Below are positions 18,716 through 31,604 of a stretch of DNA of 64,000 nucleotides, in pieces. How positions within the stretch are numbered: position 1 is the first letter of the stretch; each line of letters opens with the position of its first letter. The notes under the pieces were generated by a model. The model ran no database searches, was not told the DNA's origin, and was given only the letters and a program-made list of their open reading frames with translations. Origin of the DNA: Streptococcus hyointestinalis (GTDB lineage: Bacteria > Bacillota > Bacilli > Lactobacillales > Streptococcaceae). The stretch lies in NCBI RefSeq assembly GCF_900459405.1, contig NZ_UHFN01000007.1:1116001-1180000 (forward strand), read 5' to 3'. The position numbers were made by a program, and so were the translations under genes.

Positions 18716-18946
18716 ATGAACACTATAGATTTATCAAAACCCGTCGCACAAACGCTAAAGGAACACCCAGAGGTCAAGGACATCTTGGTGGATTTGGGCT
18801 TCAAACCTCTAGCCAACCCAGCCATGCTCAATACCGTTGGTAAGGTGACCAGTTTAAAAGCAGGCTCAAAACTAGCTAAAATCCCACTTGAGACCATCAT
18901 CAAAACGCTTGAGTTTAACGGCTATGAAGTGATTGGAGGCGAATAA
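18716..18946 (+). CDS. DUF1858 domain protein
   Basis: The 76-residue protein is a DUF1858 domain (IDLSKPVAQTLKEHPEVKDIL, then LGFKPLANPAML). DUF1858 also occurs as the N-terminal domain of ScdA/RIC iron-centre repair proteins. The stop overlaps the start of the DUF438 gene (TAATG), so the two are translationally coupled and probably act together. A TATAAT lies 28 bases upstream of the start. Confidence 0.88.
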   Translation: MNTIDLSKPVAQTLKEHPEVKDILVDLGFKPLANPAMLNTVGKVTSLKAGSKLAKIPLETIIKTLEFNGYEVIGGE

Positions 18947-20274
18947 TGACAGATAATCGTATTACCATACTAAGAGACATTCTACTGGATTTACATCACG
19001 GTGCTAGTCCAGAATCCGTCCAAGAAGCTTTTGATAAGCACTTTACAGGAGTGTCGGCTATGGAGATTTCCATGATGGAGCATGAGCTGATGACGTCTGA
19101 TACAGGGGTTACTTTTGAGGATGTCATGAAGCTCTGCAATGTCCATGCCAATCTCTTTAAGGGAGCTGTCCAAGGTGTAGAGGTCGCTGATACGGACAAT
19201 CCTGGACACCCTGTCTATGTTTTCAAAGAGGAAAATCTCGCCCTGCGTGCGGCTTTGCTTCGTATTCGTCGTATTTTGAACAATTATGCCAAGCCAGAAA
19301 ATGCTGACTTTCGTAGTGATTTGCTCAAAGGACTCAAGCACCAGTTTGACTTGCTAGGGCAGTTTGACTTGCATTATACCAGAAAGGAAAAGCTCTTTTT
19401 CCCAGTCATGGAGCGCTACGGGCACGATGCGCCGCCTAAGGTTATGTGGGGTGTGGATGATGACATCCGAGCACTCTTTAAAACAGCACGGCAAAAAGTA
19501 GACAGCCTGCCAGATATTTCTATCGAGGAAGTTTCATCAGCTTTTGAAGCCTTTGCCAAAGAGTTTGAGGAGATGATTTTCAAGGAAGAGTCTATTCTTT
19601 TGATGATTTTGCTAGAGACATTTACGCAGGATGATTGGCTTCAAATCGCTAAGGAGAGCGATACTTACTGCTACGCTATCATCAAACCGACCGAAAAATG
19701 GGTGCCCCATCGTGAAACTTTTGTGGAGGAGGAAACTGCTGAGAAGGTCACCGACTCTAATCAGCAAGATAGCAATGTCAGAACGATTGATACGCCTGAA
19801 GTGCAGTTCACTATCACCTACACACCAAAGCAAAAGGAAAGCCCGATCTCAAGAGATAGTCAGCAGCCTATGGGTAATGGCTACCTGTCCTTAGAGCAGG
19901 CAAATTTGATTTTAAATCACCTGCCAATGGAGATTACCTTTGTCAATAAAGACGATATCTTCCAATATTACAATGACAGCGTTCCAGCTCAAGAGATGAT
20001 TTTTAAGCGTACGCCGAGCCAGATTGGGCGTCATGTAGAGCTTTGCCATCCGCCAAAAGTTTTAGATAAGGTCAAGAAAGTCTTTGCGCTATTGCGTAGT
20101 GGTGAGCGTAACAAGGTCGAGATGTGGTTTAAGTCTGAGCGCTCTGGAAAGTTTGTCCATGTCACCTATGCTGCGGTCAGAGATGAAGTAGGTGAATTTC
20201 AAGGTGTTCTAGAGTATGTCCAAGACATCAAGCCTTTTCGTGATATTGATAGCGACTTCAATCGTGACTTATAA
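18946..20274 (+). CDS. DUF438 / hemerythrin-HHE / PAS domain protein
   Basis: The 442-residue protein has a DUF438 N-terminal domain (about residues 1-75), a hemerythrin-like four-helix region (about 90-225) with KHQFDLLGQFDLHYTRKEKL and FEEMIFKEESIL, a low-complexity linker (about 255-305) and a C-terminal PAS domain (about 315-435, with ITFVNKDDIFQYYND, LCHPPKVLDKVKK and HVTYAAVRDEVGEFQG). The layout suggests a redox or gas sensor or iron-centre helper working with the DUF1858 protein; no enzymatic output domain is present. The role is inferred. Confidence 0.88.
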   Translation: MTDNRITILRDILLDLHHGASPESVQEAFDKHFTGVSAMEISMMEHELMTSDTGVTFEDVMKLCNVHANLFKGAVQGVEVADTDNPGHPVYVFKEENLALRAALLRIRRILNNYAKPENADFRSDLLKGLKHQFDLLGQFDLHYTRKEKLFFPVMERYGHDAPPKVMWGVDDDIRALFKTARQKVDSLPDISIEEVSSAFEAFAKEFEEMIFKEESILLMILLETFTQDDWLQIAKESDTYCYAIIKPTEKWVPHRETFVEEETAEKVTDSNQQDSNVRTIDTPEVQFTITYTPKQKESPISRDSQQPMGNGYLSLEQANLILNHLPMEITFVNKDDIFQYYNDSVPAQEMIFKRTPSQIGRHVELCHPPKVLDKVKKVFALLRSGERNKVEMWFKSERSGKFVHVTYAAVRDEVGEFQGVLEYVQDIKPFRDIDSDFNRDL

Positions 20275-20326
20275 GGCTTAGATAAGATTTATTTATCAGC
20301 GTGATATAGAATATATATTAGTCAGC

Positions 20327-20373
20327 ACCTCTTTTCTGTGTTATGATGATTAGCATAACAAAAGAAAAGAGGT
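20327..20373 (+). promoter_or_regulatory. long hairpin covering the ribosome site of the AhpD-like gene
   Basis: ACCTCTTTTCT (20327-20337) pairs with AGAAAAGAGGT (20363-20373), and inside it GTTATG (20340-20345) pairs with CATAAC (20354-20359). The right arm contains the AAGAGG ribosome site, 7 bases before the ATG at 20380, so the folded RNA would hide it. As DNA the inner arms may also be a protein-binding palindrome. Confidence 0.65.
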
Positions 20374-20379
20374 TTTAGT

Positions 20380-20934
20380 ATGTCAGAGTTTATTATCCAT
20401 ACCAAGGAGTCCGCTCCAGAAGAAGTTAAAGAAGTTTTAGAGACCGTTGAGCGTGATAACGGTGGCTATATCCCAAATCTCATCGGTTTACTTGCCAATG
20501 CACCAACAGCACTTGAAACCTATCGTACAGTTGGAGCGATTAACCGCCGAAATAGCTTAACTCCAACAGAGCGTGAGGTGGTTCAGATTACCGCTGCGGT
20601 AACCAACGGCTGTGCTTTCTGTGTAGCTGGACACACGGCATTTTCTATCAAGCAAATCCAGATGTCTGATGACCTGCTAGAAGCACTTAGAAATCGTACA
20701 CCAATCGATGACGACTCTAAGCTTGATACCTTGGCGAAATTTACCATTGCTGTTATCAATACCAAGGGTCGTGTCGGTGACGAAGCGCTAGCTGATTTTC
20801 AGGAAGCTGGCTACACGCATGAAAATGCGCTTGACGTTATCTTGGGCGTCAGTCTAGCGACCCTATGTAATTATGCTAACAATCTAGCAAATACCCCAAT
20901 CAACCCAGAGTTACAACCTTACGCACTCGACTAG
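20380..20934 (+). CDS. carboxymuconolactone decarboxylase / AhpD-like protein
   Basis: The 184-residue protein belongs to the AhpD-like superfamily. The redox CxxC motif and its His are seen in NGCAFCVAGHTAFS (about residues 75-88), and LTPTEREVVQITAAV before it is typical. Proteins of this type act as peroxidase partners or thiol-disulfide reductants. The ribosome site is buried in a long hairpin, suggesting control at translation. The next gene is an acyl-CoA-dehydrogenase-like gene with its own ribosome site. Confidence 0.92.
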   Translation: MSEFIIHTKESAPEEVKEVLETVERDNGGYIPNLIGLLANAPTALETYRTVGAINRRNSLTPTEREVVQITAAVTNGCAFCVAGHTAFSIKQIQMSDDLLEALRNRTPIDDDSKLDTLAKFTIAVINTKGRVGDEALADFQEAGYTHENALDVILGVSLATLCNYANNLANTPINPELQPYALD

Positions 20935-20959
20935 GATAATAGACAAAGGAGATTATGAT

Positions 20960-22021
20960 ATGGCTTATTTATCAGAAGAGTTTACCCAGTGGTTAGAAAA
21001 AAAACGCAGCAACTATCGACCAAGAGTCTGGTGGTCCAGCAGATGAGTTGTTAGAGAAAATAGCAGCAGAAGGTGTCTTTGGTCTAGGTGTTGACGAGGC
21101 TTTAGGCGGGCAAGGCGGAGATGCCAAGGATGTGATTGGTTTCCTGTCAGAGTTAGCAGGCTATTCGCTGACCGCTTCCTTTATCTCTTGGGGACAGCGC
21201 ACTTTTATTGAAAATATCCTAAGCAGCAGCAACCCCTACGCCAGAGAGACCTGGCTAGAGGATTTATTGACTGGAAAGCTGACGGCAGGCACTGCTTTGT
21301 CAAATGCTACCAAGTTTTTATCAGACATCGAGGACTTAAACGTCATTGTCATAGAGGAAGACGGACAGTATTACCTCAAGGGGCGTCTGTCTTGGGTGAC
21401 CAATCTACGTTCGGACAACTTCATCGCTGTCTTTGCGACCAAGTTTGAAGATGACAGGAAAAAGCCTTTGATTGTCACGGTGCCATCAACAGCCCAAAAC
21501 CTTTCTCGCTCAGAAGATTTAGAGTTTATCGCCCTTCAAGGGTCAAACACGGCAGCGCTGACCTTTGACAAGGTGCCTCTTGATGAGCGCTGGATTTTAT
21601 CCGATGATGCGCAAGCTTTTTTAGCGGAAACACGTCCAGAGTTCTTGGGTTATCAGTTTGGCTTAGCTTTTGGTCTAGCAGAGCGCTCACTCAGCGAGGT
21701 TGAGAAAACCTTGAGCCGCAATCGTAGCATTTTAACTACCAGCTATCAAGAGACGCTAGACAGTTTAAACAGCATTAAAGAGCGTGTCTTTGATGGTTTA
21801 GAAAATCGCAAGCAATTTTTAGACAATCCACGTGCTCTCTTTCAATTACGTATTTTGTAGCAGCCAGCTTGCTTTTAGAATTGCAGGCAAGCGGTGGACG
21901 TGGTTATTTTAAACACTCAACCTCCAGTTTTAGCCGACGTTGGAATGAAGGCGCCTTTCTTCCTGTTGTCTCACCAAGTGCCTTTCAACTGCGTTTGATT
22001 TTAGAAGAAGAGGCAGTGTAA
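20960..22021 (+). pseudogene. acyl-CoA dehydrogenase-like gene, two frameshifts
   Basis: A full gene of about 353 codons is visible but broken twice. It starts with ATG at 20960 after AAAGGAG. Reading runs off frame in an A8 run (20997-21004; seven A restores KNAATIDQESGGPADELLEK). It is open through the acyl-CoA-dehydrogenase-like core (GVFGLGVDEALGGQGGD, GTALSNATKF), then leaves frame at a T4 run (21853-21856; one more T restores RIFVAASLLLELQASGG) to a stop at 22021. Both sites are homopolymers, so sequencing error cannot be excluded. The conserved active site was not assessed. Confidence 0.85.
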
Positions 22022-22024
22022 TAT

Positions 22025-22055
22025 AAAAAATCCTTAGCTGATCTAAGGATTTTTG
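22025..22055. terminator. bidirectional terminator
   Basis: AAAAATCCTTAG and CTAAGGATTTTT form perfect arms around CTGAT, between the plus-strand pseudogene and the minus-strand permease gene. Confidence 0.9.
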
Positions 22056-22057
22056 TT

Positions 22058-22855
22058 TTACTGGATATTCAATTTTGTTTGAATAATGTAGTTGGTTAAG
22101 AAATAAGCGATGATAGCTACGATGATATCATACCCCATACCAAAGAGGAGGTAGTGATTATTGACAACTCCGCCACTATTGAGGAATAAATCCGTAGAGT
22201 CTAGGTGCACCCATGCTTCAAGGATACTATTGATGAGAGAGATGAGCGCATAGGCGATGATTGCCATGACAATACGGTGATTTTGAAAGAGCTGTCCAAT
22301 TGCCATCGCTAAGTAGTAAAAGATAATCGAAGTTACAAAGGAAACGAAGAAATAGCAAATCGTTAAAATACCAGTTGAGGTAGCTGCTACTTTGCCAATA
22401 GATGGTAAAATGGCTAGAAGATTACCAACACCAGCGATAGGCGTAAACACACATAAAAGTGCGATGACAATCACAATGAAGCTGATAAACTCAATAATCA
22501 TAGCAGAAAACCATTTGCTAAGGATAATCTGATGACTAGAGACGGGAAGTGTCAGTGTGAGATAACCTTCACGTCCAAAGATATTGGTATAAAAACGTCT
22601 GATGATAATTACAAGTGTCCCGATAACAGATGCCGCAATCAAGAAACCAAAGCTGAGAATTAAAACTCCATCGATGATACCACTAACAGTGGAAGAATCA
22701 TTGGCAAAAGAGATTTCTCCACTGCTTGAGATGCTACCTGCTGACTGTCCTAGCAAAATCCCAATGATAAGTGCGACAGCAATAAGCGCCAAGTTAATGG
22801 CAAGGTACCATTTTCCAATGGACTTAAATTCATATTTGACTAATTTTCCAAACAT
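22058..22855 (-). CDS. ABC transporter permease of a YtrA-type operon
   Basis: The 265-residue protein has six hydrophobic helices (about residues 17-37, 60-88, 110-140, 150-180, 190-215, 238-258) after MFGKLVKYEFKSIGKWY. This is an ABC-2-like permease of the type that follows GntR/YtrA regulators and one ATPase. It is the last gene of the minus-strand operon. A role in export or stress response (cell-envelope antibiotics in related systems) is inferred. Confidence 0.87.
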   Translation of the reverse strand: MFGKLVKYEFKSIGKWYLAINLALIAVALIIGILLGQSAGSISSSGEISFANDSSTVSGIIDGVLILSFGFLIAASVIGTLVIIIRRFYTNIFGREGYLTLTLPVSSHQIILSKWFSAMIIEFISFIVIVIALLCVFTPIAGVGNLLAILPSIGKVAATSTGILTICYFFVSFVTSIIFYYLAMAIGQLFQNHRIVMAIIAYALISLINSILEAWVHLDSTDLFLNSGGVVNNHYLLFGMGYDIIVAIIAYFLTNYIIQTKLNIQ

Positions 22856-22864
22856 ACTTACCTC

Positions 22865-23563
22865 CTAAGCCTTAAAGGTATCACGAAAGATACGGTCAAT
22901 AGACTGACCATACTCTTCACGCAAATCATCTGCATTGCCATTTAAGACGATGTGACCATTTTTCAAAAAGACAACCTCATCTAGTATCGGCTCAACATCT
23001 GCAATGAGGTGCGTCGAGATAATAACAGACGCATCTTCAGAGTAGTTATTGATGATAGTCTGTAGGATGTAGTCACGTGTCGCAGGATCGACCCCACCGA
23101 TTGGCTCGTCTAGAACGTACAGTCTAGCGTTGCGACTTATTACAATGATGAGCTGTACTTTTTCCTTATTACCTTTAGAGAGGTTTCTTAGGCGATCGTT
23201 CAAATCTAGGTCAAGATCTTTGCAGAGATGTTCTGCACGTTCTTGATCAAAATCATCATAGAAAGCCTTGAAGTAGGCAAAGATATCTCTGATCTTCATG
23301 TTGTCGTCCAGATAAGTGGTATCAGGCAGGTAAGAGACAATCTTTTTTGTTGCAACAGATGGCTTATAGCCATCAACAACCAACTCGCCACTGGTTGGCT
23401 TTAATAGCCCATTGATGAGTTTGATAAGTGTTGTCTTACCGCTACCATTTGGTCCTAGTAGACCAATGATTTTTCCGCTTGGCAGGTTTAGCGTAACATC
23501 CTCTAAAGCAGTGTGTTTCCCATATTTTTTAGTGATGCGATGCACTTGTAAAATATCCGTCAT
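22865..23563 (-). CDS. ABC transporter ATP-binding protein of a YtrA-type operon
   Basis: The 232-residue ATPase has Walker A GPNGSGKTT, the signature degenerated to LSKGNKEK (LSxGxxxK, common in ABC-2 exporters), and Walker B LYVLDEPIGGVD. I chose MTDILQVHRI (ATG 23563-23561) as start; a 21-codon N-terminal extension runs into the GntR gene. The GGAGAATAA just upstream gives the ribosome site and the GntR stop, so the genes are coupled. Confidence 0.92.
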   Translation of the reverse strand: MTDILQVHRITKKYGKHTALEDVTLNLPSGKIIGLLGPNGSGKTTLIKLINGLLKPTSGELVVDGYKPSVATKKIVSYLPDTTYLDDNMKIRDIFAYFKAFYDDFDQERAEHLCKDLDLDLNDRLRNLSKGNKEKVQLIIVISRNARLYVLDEPIGGVDPATRDYILQTIINNYSEDASVIISTHLIADVEPILDEVVFLKNGHIVLNGNADDLREEYGQSIDRIFRDTFKA

Positions 23564-23567
23564 CTCA

Positions 23568-23933
23568 TTATTCTCCTTTGATGTAATCCTCCAAAATTGG
23601 GACAATGTCGTTTTGTTCAAAACCAATGCTGGTCATTTTTTTGACGAACTGAGCCAACTCTGTCTCTGCAACTTCTTTACGCACTTTTGCAATTAATGCT
23701 TCATCCTCGGTCACAAAACGCCCCGACGTTCTTTTTGAGTAGACCATCCCCTCACGCTCTAACTCGGTAAAAGCTCGTTGCATGGTGTTAGGATTGACAC
23801 CAGCTTCTTGGGCATAATCACGGACAGTGGGTAATTTTTCGCCTGTCTTTATTTCTTGACTAATAATTTTAAGCTTGATATGTTGAGCAATTTGTGCATA
23901 GATCGGTAACTTTTCATCAAAAGTCCAGGCCAT
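23568..23933 (-). CDS. GntR family regulator, YtrA subfamily
   Basis: The 121-residue protein has a winged-helix domain (about residues 10-75: LPIYAQIAQHIKLKI, then KLPTVRDYAQEAGVNPNTMQ) and only a short C-terminal helix pair, the YtrA layout that normally lacks a large ligand domain. MAWTFDEKL is chosen as start because AAGGAGTG is 8 bases upstream. It heads an operon with one ATPase and one permease and probably represses its own operon. Confidence 0.92.
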   Translation of the reverse strand: MAWTFDEKLPIYAQIAQHIKLKIISQEIKTGEKLPTVRDYAQEAGVNPNTMQRAFTELEREGMVYSKRTSGRFVTEDEALIAKVRKEVAETELAQFVKKMTSIGFEQNDIVPILEDYIKGE

Positions 23934-24046
23934 ACAAGGACACTCCTTTCGAGATGTTTTAATATTAGCTAAAAAGCTTTGCAAACTATGTTACATTTTT
24001 ATAATACAATAGCCTAACCAAAAAGTCAAGACTTGGCCTTTATTAT

Positions 24047-24063
24047 CTAGGTGTTACACCTAG
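24047..24063. promoter_or_regulatory. perfect palindrome between gntR and dnaE
   Basis: CTAGGTGT, T, ACACCTAG is a 17-base perfect inverted repeat in the divergent gntR-dnaE region, 114 bases upstream of gntR and 31 bases upstream of the dnaE -10. It is a candidate operator, most simply for the GntR regulator. Confidence 0.55.
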
Positions 24064-24093
24064 TTAGCGTTTCCCCTTAATACAAATTTTTAG

Positions 24094-24099
24094 TATAAT
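24094..24099 (+). promoter_or_regulatory. dnaE -10
   Basis: TATAAT lies 38 bases before the dnaE ATG; no good -35 is visible. Confidence 0.5.
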
Positions 24100-24136
24100 A
24101 GTAAGAAAAAAAGAAGCACTAGTTTTGGAGGCAGTC

Positions 24137-28334
<4,198 letters not shown>

Positions 28335-28394
28335 ATCATCACTATTCTTAATACGTTATTAAAATAACACAAATAGAGGGAGTTCATATTTATC

Positions 28395-29897
28395 ATGAAT
28401 AAACGTGTAAAAATTGTTGCAACACTTGGTCCTGCGGTAGAACTTCGCGGCGGTAAAAAATTTGGTGAAGATGGTTACTGGGGTGAAAAACTTGACGTTG
28501 AAGCTTCAGCACAAAATATTGCTAAATTGATCGAAGCAGGAGCAAATACTTTCCGTTTCAACTTCTCACATGGTGACCACGCTGAGCAAGGCGAACGTAT
28601 GGCTACTGTACGTCGTGCCGAAGAAATCGCTGGACAACGTGTTGGTTACTTGCTTGACACTAAAGGTCCTGAAATGCGTACAGAGTTGTTCGAAGGCGAC
28701 GCTAAAGAATACTCTTACAAAACAGGTGACAAACTTCGTGTTGCGACAAAACAAGGTATCAAATCAACTAAAGACCTTATCGCATTGAACGTTGCTGGTG
28801 GTCTTGATATCTTTGATGATGTAGCAGAAGGTCAAACTATCCTTATCGACGATGGTAAACTTGGTCTTACAGTTCTTGCAAAAGACGCTGCTACTCGTGA
28901 GTTTGAAGTAGAAGTACAAAACGACGGTATTATCGCTAAACAAAAAGGTGTTAACATTCCTAACACTAAAATCCCATTCCCAGCACTTGCTGACCGTGAT
29001 AACGCAGATATCCGCTTTGGTTTAGAGCAAGGTATCAACTTTATCGCAATCTCATTTGTTCGTACTGCAAAAGACGTTAACGAAGTGCGTGCTATCTGTG
29101 AAGAAACTGGAAATGGTCACGTTAAACTCTTTGCTAAAATTGAAAACCAACAAGGTATTGATAACCTTGATGAAATCATCGAAGCAGCTGATGGTATCAT
29201 GATCGCTCGTGGTGACATGGGTATCGAAGTACCATTTGAAATGGTTCCAGTTTACCAAAAAATCATCATTGATAAAGTAAACGCTGCTGGTAAAGTTGTT
29301 ATCACAGCAACAAACATGCTTGAAACAATGACTGACAAACCACGTGCAACTCGTTCAGAAGTATCTGACGTCTTCAACGCTGTTATCGACGGTACTGACG
29401 CTACAATGCTTTCAGGTGAGTCTGCAAACGGTAAATACCCACTTGAGTCAGTAACTACAATGGCAACTATCGATAAGAACGCTCAAACACTTCTTAACGA
29501 ATATGGTCGTCTTGACTCAACTAAATTCAGCCGTACAACTAAGACTGAAGTTGTGGCTTCAGCTGTAAAAGATGCTACTAACTCAATGGACATCAAATTG
29601 GTTGTTGCACTTACAGAATCAGGTAACACAGCTCGCTTGATTTCTAAATACCGTCCTGATACAGACATCTTGGCTGTTACATTTGATGAATTGACACAAC
29701 GTTCATTGATGCTTAACTGGGGTGTTATCCCAGTTGTGACTGACAAACCAGCTTCAACTGACGATATGTTCGAAGTTGCTGAACGTGTTGCTCTTCAATC
29801 TGGTTTGGTACAATCTGGCGATAACATCGTTATCGTTGCTGGTGTTCCAGTTGGTTCAGGTGGTACTAACACAATGCGTATCCGCACTGTTAAATAA
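28395..29897 (+). CDS. pyk: pyruvate kinase
   Basis: Pyk converts phosphoenolpyruvate and ADP to pyruvate and ATP. The 500-residue protein shows NKRVKIVATLGPA, FRFNFSHGD, DTKGPEMR, the catalytic KIENQQGIDN, MIARGDMGIEVP and the ATNMLETM stretch. Codon use is highly biased (GGT, AAA, CGT, GAC), as for strongly expressed genes. It is 60 bases after pfkA in the same direction; no promoter is evident between, so they are probably one operon. Confidence 0.98.
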   Translation: MNKRVKIVATLGPAVELRGGKKFGEDGYWGEKLDVEASAQNIAKLIEAGANTFRFNFSHGDHAEQGERMATVRRAEEIAGQRVGYLLDTKGPEMRTELFEGDAKEYSYKTGDKLRVATKQGIKSTKDLIALNVAGGLDIFDDVAEGQTILIDDGKLGLTVLAKDAATREFEVEVQNDGIIAKQKGVNIPNTKIPFPALADRDNADIRFGLEQGINFIAISFVRTAKDVNEVRAICEETGNGHVKLFAKIENQQGIDNLDEIIEAADGIMIARGDMGIEVPFEMVPVYQKIIIDKVNAAGKVVITATNMLETMTDKPRATRSEVSDVFNAVIDGTDATMLSGESANGKYPLESVTTMATIDKNAQTLLNEYGRLDSTKFSRTTKTEVVASAVKDATNSMDIKLVVALTESGNTARLISKYRPDTDILAVTFDELTQRSLMLNWGVIPVVTDKPASTDDMFEVAERVALQSGLVQSGDNIVIVAGVPVGSGGTNTMRIRTVK

Positions 29898-29905
29898 TAA
29901 CAATG

Positions 29906-29937
29906 AAAGGCTAGAGTTTTCTAGTCTTTTATTTTTT
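29906..29937 (+). terminator. pfkA-pyk terminator
   Basis: AAAGGCTAGA pairs with TCTAGTCTTT around GTTT, followed by an A/T-rich tail with seven T. Confidence 0.85.
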
Positions 29938-29969
29938 TGTAAAAATAGCTTATAAAAAGTGAAAATATA

Positions 29970-29982
29970 CTTGAAAATGAAT
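29970..29982 (+). repeat. 13-bp direct repeat left of IS30-type copy 1
   Basis: CTTGAAAATGAAT occurs here and again at 31520-31532, directly abutting both ends of the element, and is the apparent target duplication. Confidence 0.85.
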
Positions 29983-31519
29983 GGTAAATTCTCAAAGTAA
30001 GTTCTAGTTCCCGTCCTTCCAGAAGTTACTTTGAGAAAGCTGCACAACATCAACAGAATTTAGTCTCAGACTAAGTTCTGTTTTTGACTAAAAATGTTGA
30101 TAATAGTGAGTTTTAGGCCTGAAAATATTGAAAAAAGGGTACACTAAAGTTACTGGCTCTGAGACGTCTCAAAGTAAGTTCTAGTCATCTGGAATTTAGG
30201 ACGGGACAAGTTCCTTTCTATTTTGAAATTATTTTCTGATAAAAACTAGCGATTATTTATCTAATAATCGAGGTGATTGGATGACGTTTTCAGGGTCAAT
30301 TTTAGAGATACCGAGAAGTGTTGCCACTTCCTCACCGTAGGTAAAGGTAAAGAGTTCATAGGCTGATTTTCCGTTGAAAGAAGCTCGTTTGACGCTGTTG
30401 ACATGTGAACAAACTAGGTTGATGTCATCCTGTGTCAAGTTATCGAAGCTAGTTCCTTTAGGGAGAATATCTCTGATAAGCGTGTGATTTTTCTCAATTC
30501 TCCCCTTCTGGTCAGAACGATTTGGGTCACAGAAGAAGAGTTTAGATTCTCCACGAACATCCATTTCGATATCGTCTACTCTAGCGAATTCACCGCCATT
30601 ATCGGTCAGAATGACAGGGAATAGTTCGCAGAAGCTCATCTCTTTCTGGTGTAGGTCATTCTTGATAGCGTAGAGGTGTTTAGCGACCTCATTAGCTGTT
30701 TTATTATCCAGTAACCGAGCGAAAATAAAGTTGCAGTAGGAGAGGTTAAAAGTGAGAAGTACCTTTCCTCCAATCCTTCCAGTAACGGTGTCCATTTCCA
30801 GCCAGTAGCTGATATCATTCTTAGTAAGAAAGCCTTGGAAGTCCTCGTAAGACCGTCCTTCTCTAGCAGTTTTAGGAATGGGTTGGAGATTTCTGGTTCT
30901 CCGCTTTCTGAATTTCACGACACGGGGGAAATCAATAGGCTTTGTGGACAGATAGCCCTTTTCAAGGTATCTGTAGATAGAAGCTCTGGATGCCGAAAGT
31001 TCATTTGAGGCGATGATGTGGTTGAGGTGTTGTCCTTTTTTGATGGCAGAAGAGACAATCTCGTCCATGCGATAGAATTCTTCCTTGTTTAGGGCAACAC
31101 CTGTTCTCGAATCTGAGAGCTTAGCTTCATAATCCAGCTGAGCTCTTTTTGCGTAGTAGAACTGTTTCTGGTATCCACAATTGCTTCTCTTTTTCGGACA
31201 GGCATTACAAACGTAAGGAGCCTTTTTGAGTAGAGGGCAGGCCTCACAATTGGATGTCACAGAATTTTCTTTAACCACTCGATTTCTGCGAACTTCTTTT
31301 GAGATTGTGGACGGGTCTTTTCCTAGCTTAGTAGCGATAGCTGAGAAGGTTTTTAGCTGTTCGATTCCTATTTGAATATCGTTGCGATCAGAGAGAGTTA
31401 AGTGTTTGTTTTTCATTGTCAGTTACCAACTTGTCCCATAGTAAGTTCTACCTTATTTTTTTGTCTCAGTCTAATTTCCAGTTTTTAAGACAGACTAGAA
31501 CTTACTTTGAGAATTTTGG
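29983..31519 (-). mobile_element. IS30-family insertion sequence, copy 1
   Basis: The element is 1,537 bp, with terminal inverted repeats that share AAATTCTCAAAG then TAAGTTCTAGT (left 29986-30008, right 31494-31516), one transposase on the minus strand and 13-bp flanking direct repeats. The same 1.54-kb sequence, differing at few places, is at 45276-46811, which defines the ends. It lies between pyk and the signal-peptidase-like gene. The left noncoding part holds a second, slightly degenerate copy of the end sequence. Confidence 0.92.
30253..31416 (-). CDS. IS30-family transposase, copy 1
   Basis: The 387-residue protein has an N-terminal helix-turn-helix (KHLTLSDRNDIQIGIEQ, KLGKDPSTISKEVRRNR), a Cys cluster (about residues 57-83: CEAC, CNAC, CPKK, CGY, probably a zinc ribbon), and a DDE core: Asp in WLEMDTVTG (about 209), Asp in LTDNGGEF (about 269) and Glu in GRIEKNHTLIRDILPKG (about 308). 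All three catalytic residues and a full C-terminus are present, so it should be active. It differs from copy 2 mainly in a patch around residues 47-59 and at R/Q in FARLL. Confidence 0.93.
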   Translation of the reverse strand: MKNKHLTLSDRNDIQIGIEQLKTFSAIATKLGKDPSTISKEVRRNRVVKENSVTSNCEACPLLKKAPYVCNACPKKRSNCGYQKQFYYAKRAQLDYEAKLSDSRTGVALNKEEFYRMDEIVSSAIKKGQHLNHIIASNELSASRASIYRYLEKGYLSTKPIDFPRVVKFRKRRTRNLQPIPKTAREGRSYEDFQGFLTKNDISYWLEMDTVTGRIGGKVLLTFNLSYCNFIFARLLDNKTANEVAKHLYAIKNDLHQKEMSFCELFPVILTDNGGEFARVDDIEMDVRGESKLFFCDPNRSDQKGRIEKNHTLIRDILPKGTSFDNLTQDDINLVCSHVNSVKRASFNGKSAYELFTFTYGEEVATLLGISKIDPENVIQSPRLLDK

Positions 31520-31532
31520 CTTGAAAATGAAT
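31520..31532 (+). repeat. 13-bp direct repeat right of IS30-type copy 1
   Basis: CTTGAAAATGAAT, identical to 29970-29982. Confidence 0.85.
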
Positions 31533-31574
31533 TGTGTTTTTAACTTGGCTTCTCTTTTTTTATTTTTTATTTCA

Positions 31575-31583
31575 TGGTATAAT
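31575..31583 (+). promoter_or_regulatory. extended -10 promoter of the signal-peptidase-like gene
   Basis: TGGTATAAT is an extended -10 element, 22 bases before the ATG. Confidence 0.6.
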
Positions 31584-31604
31584 AGATAAAAAGTAGGGAG
31601 TGTC

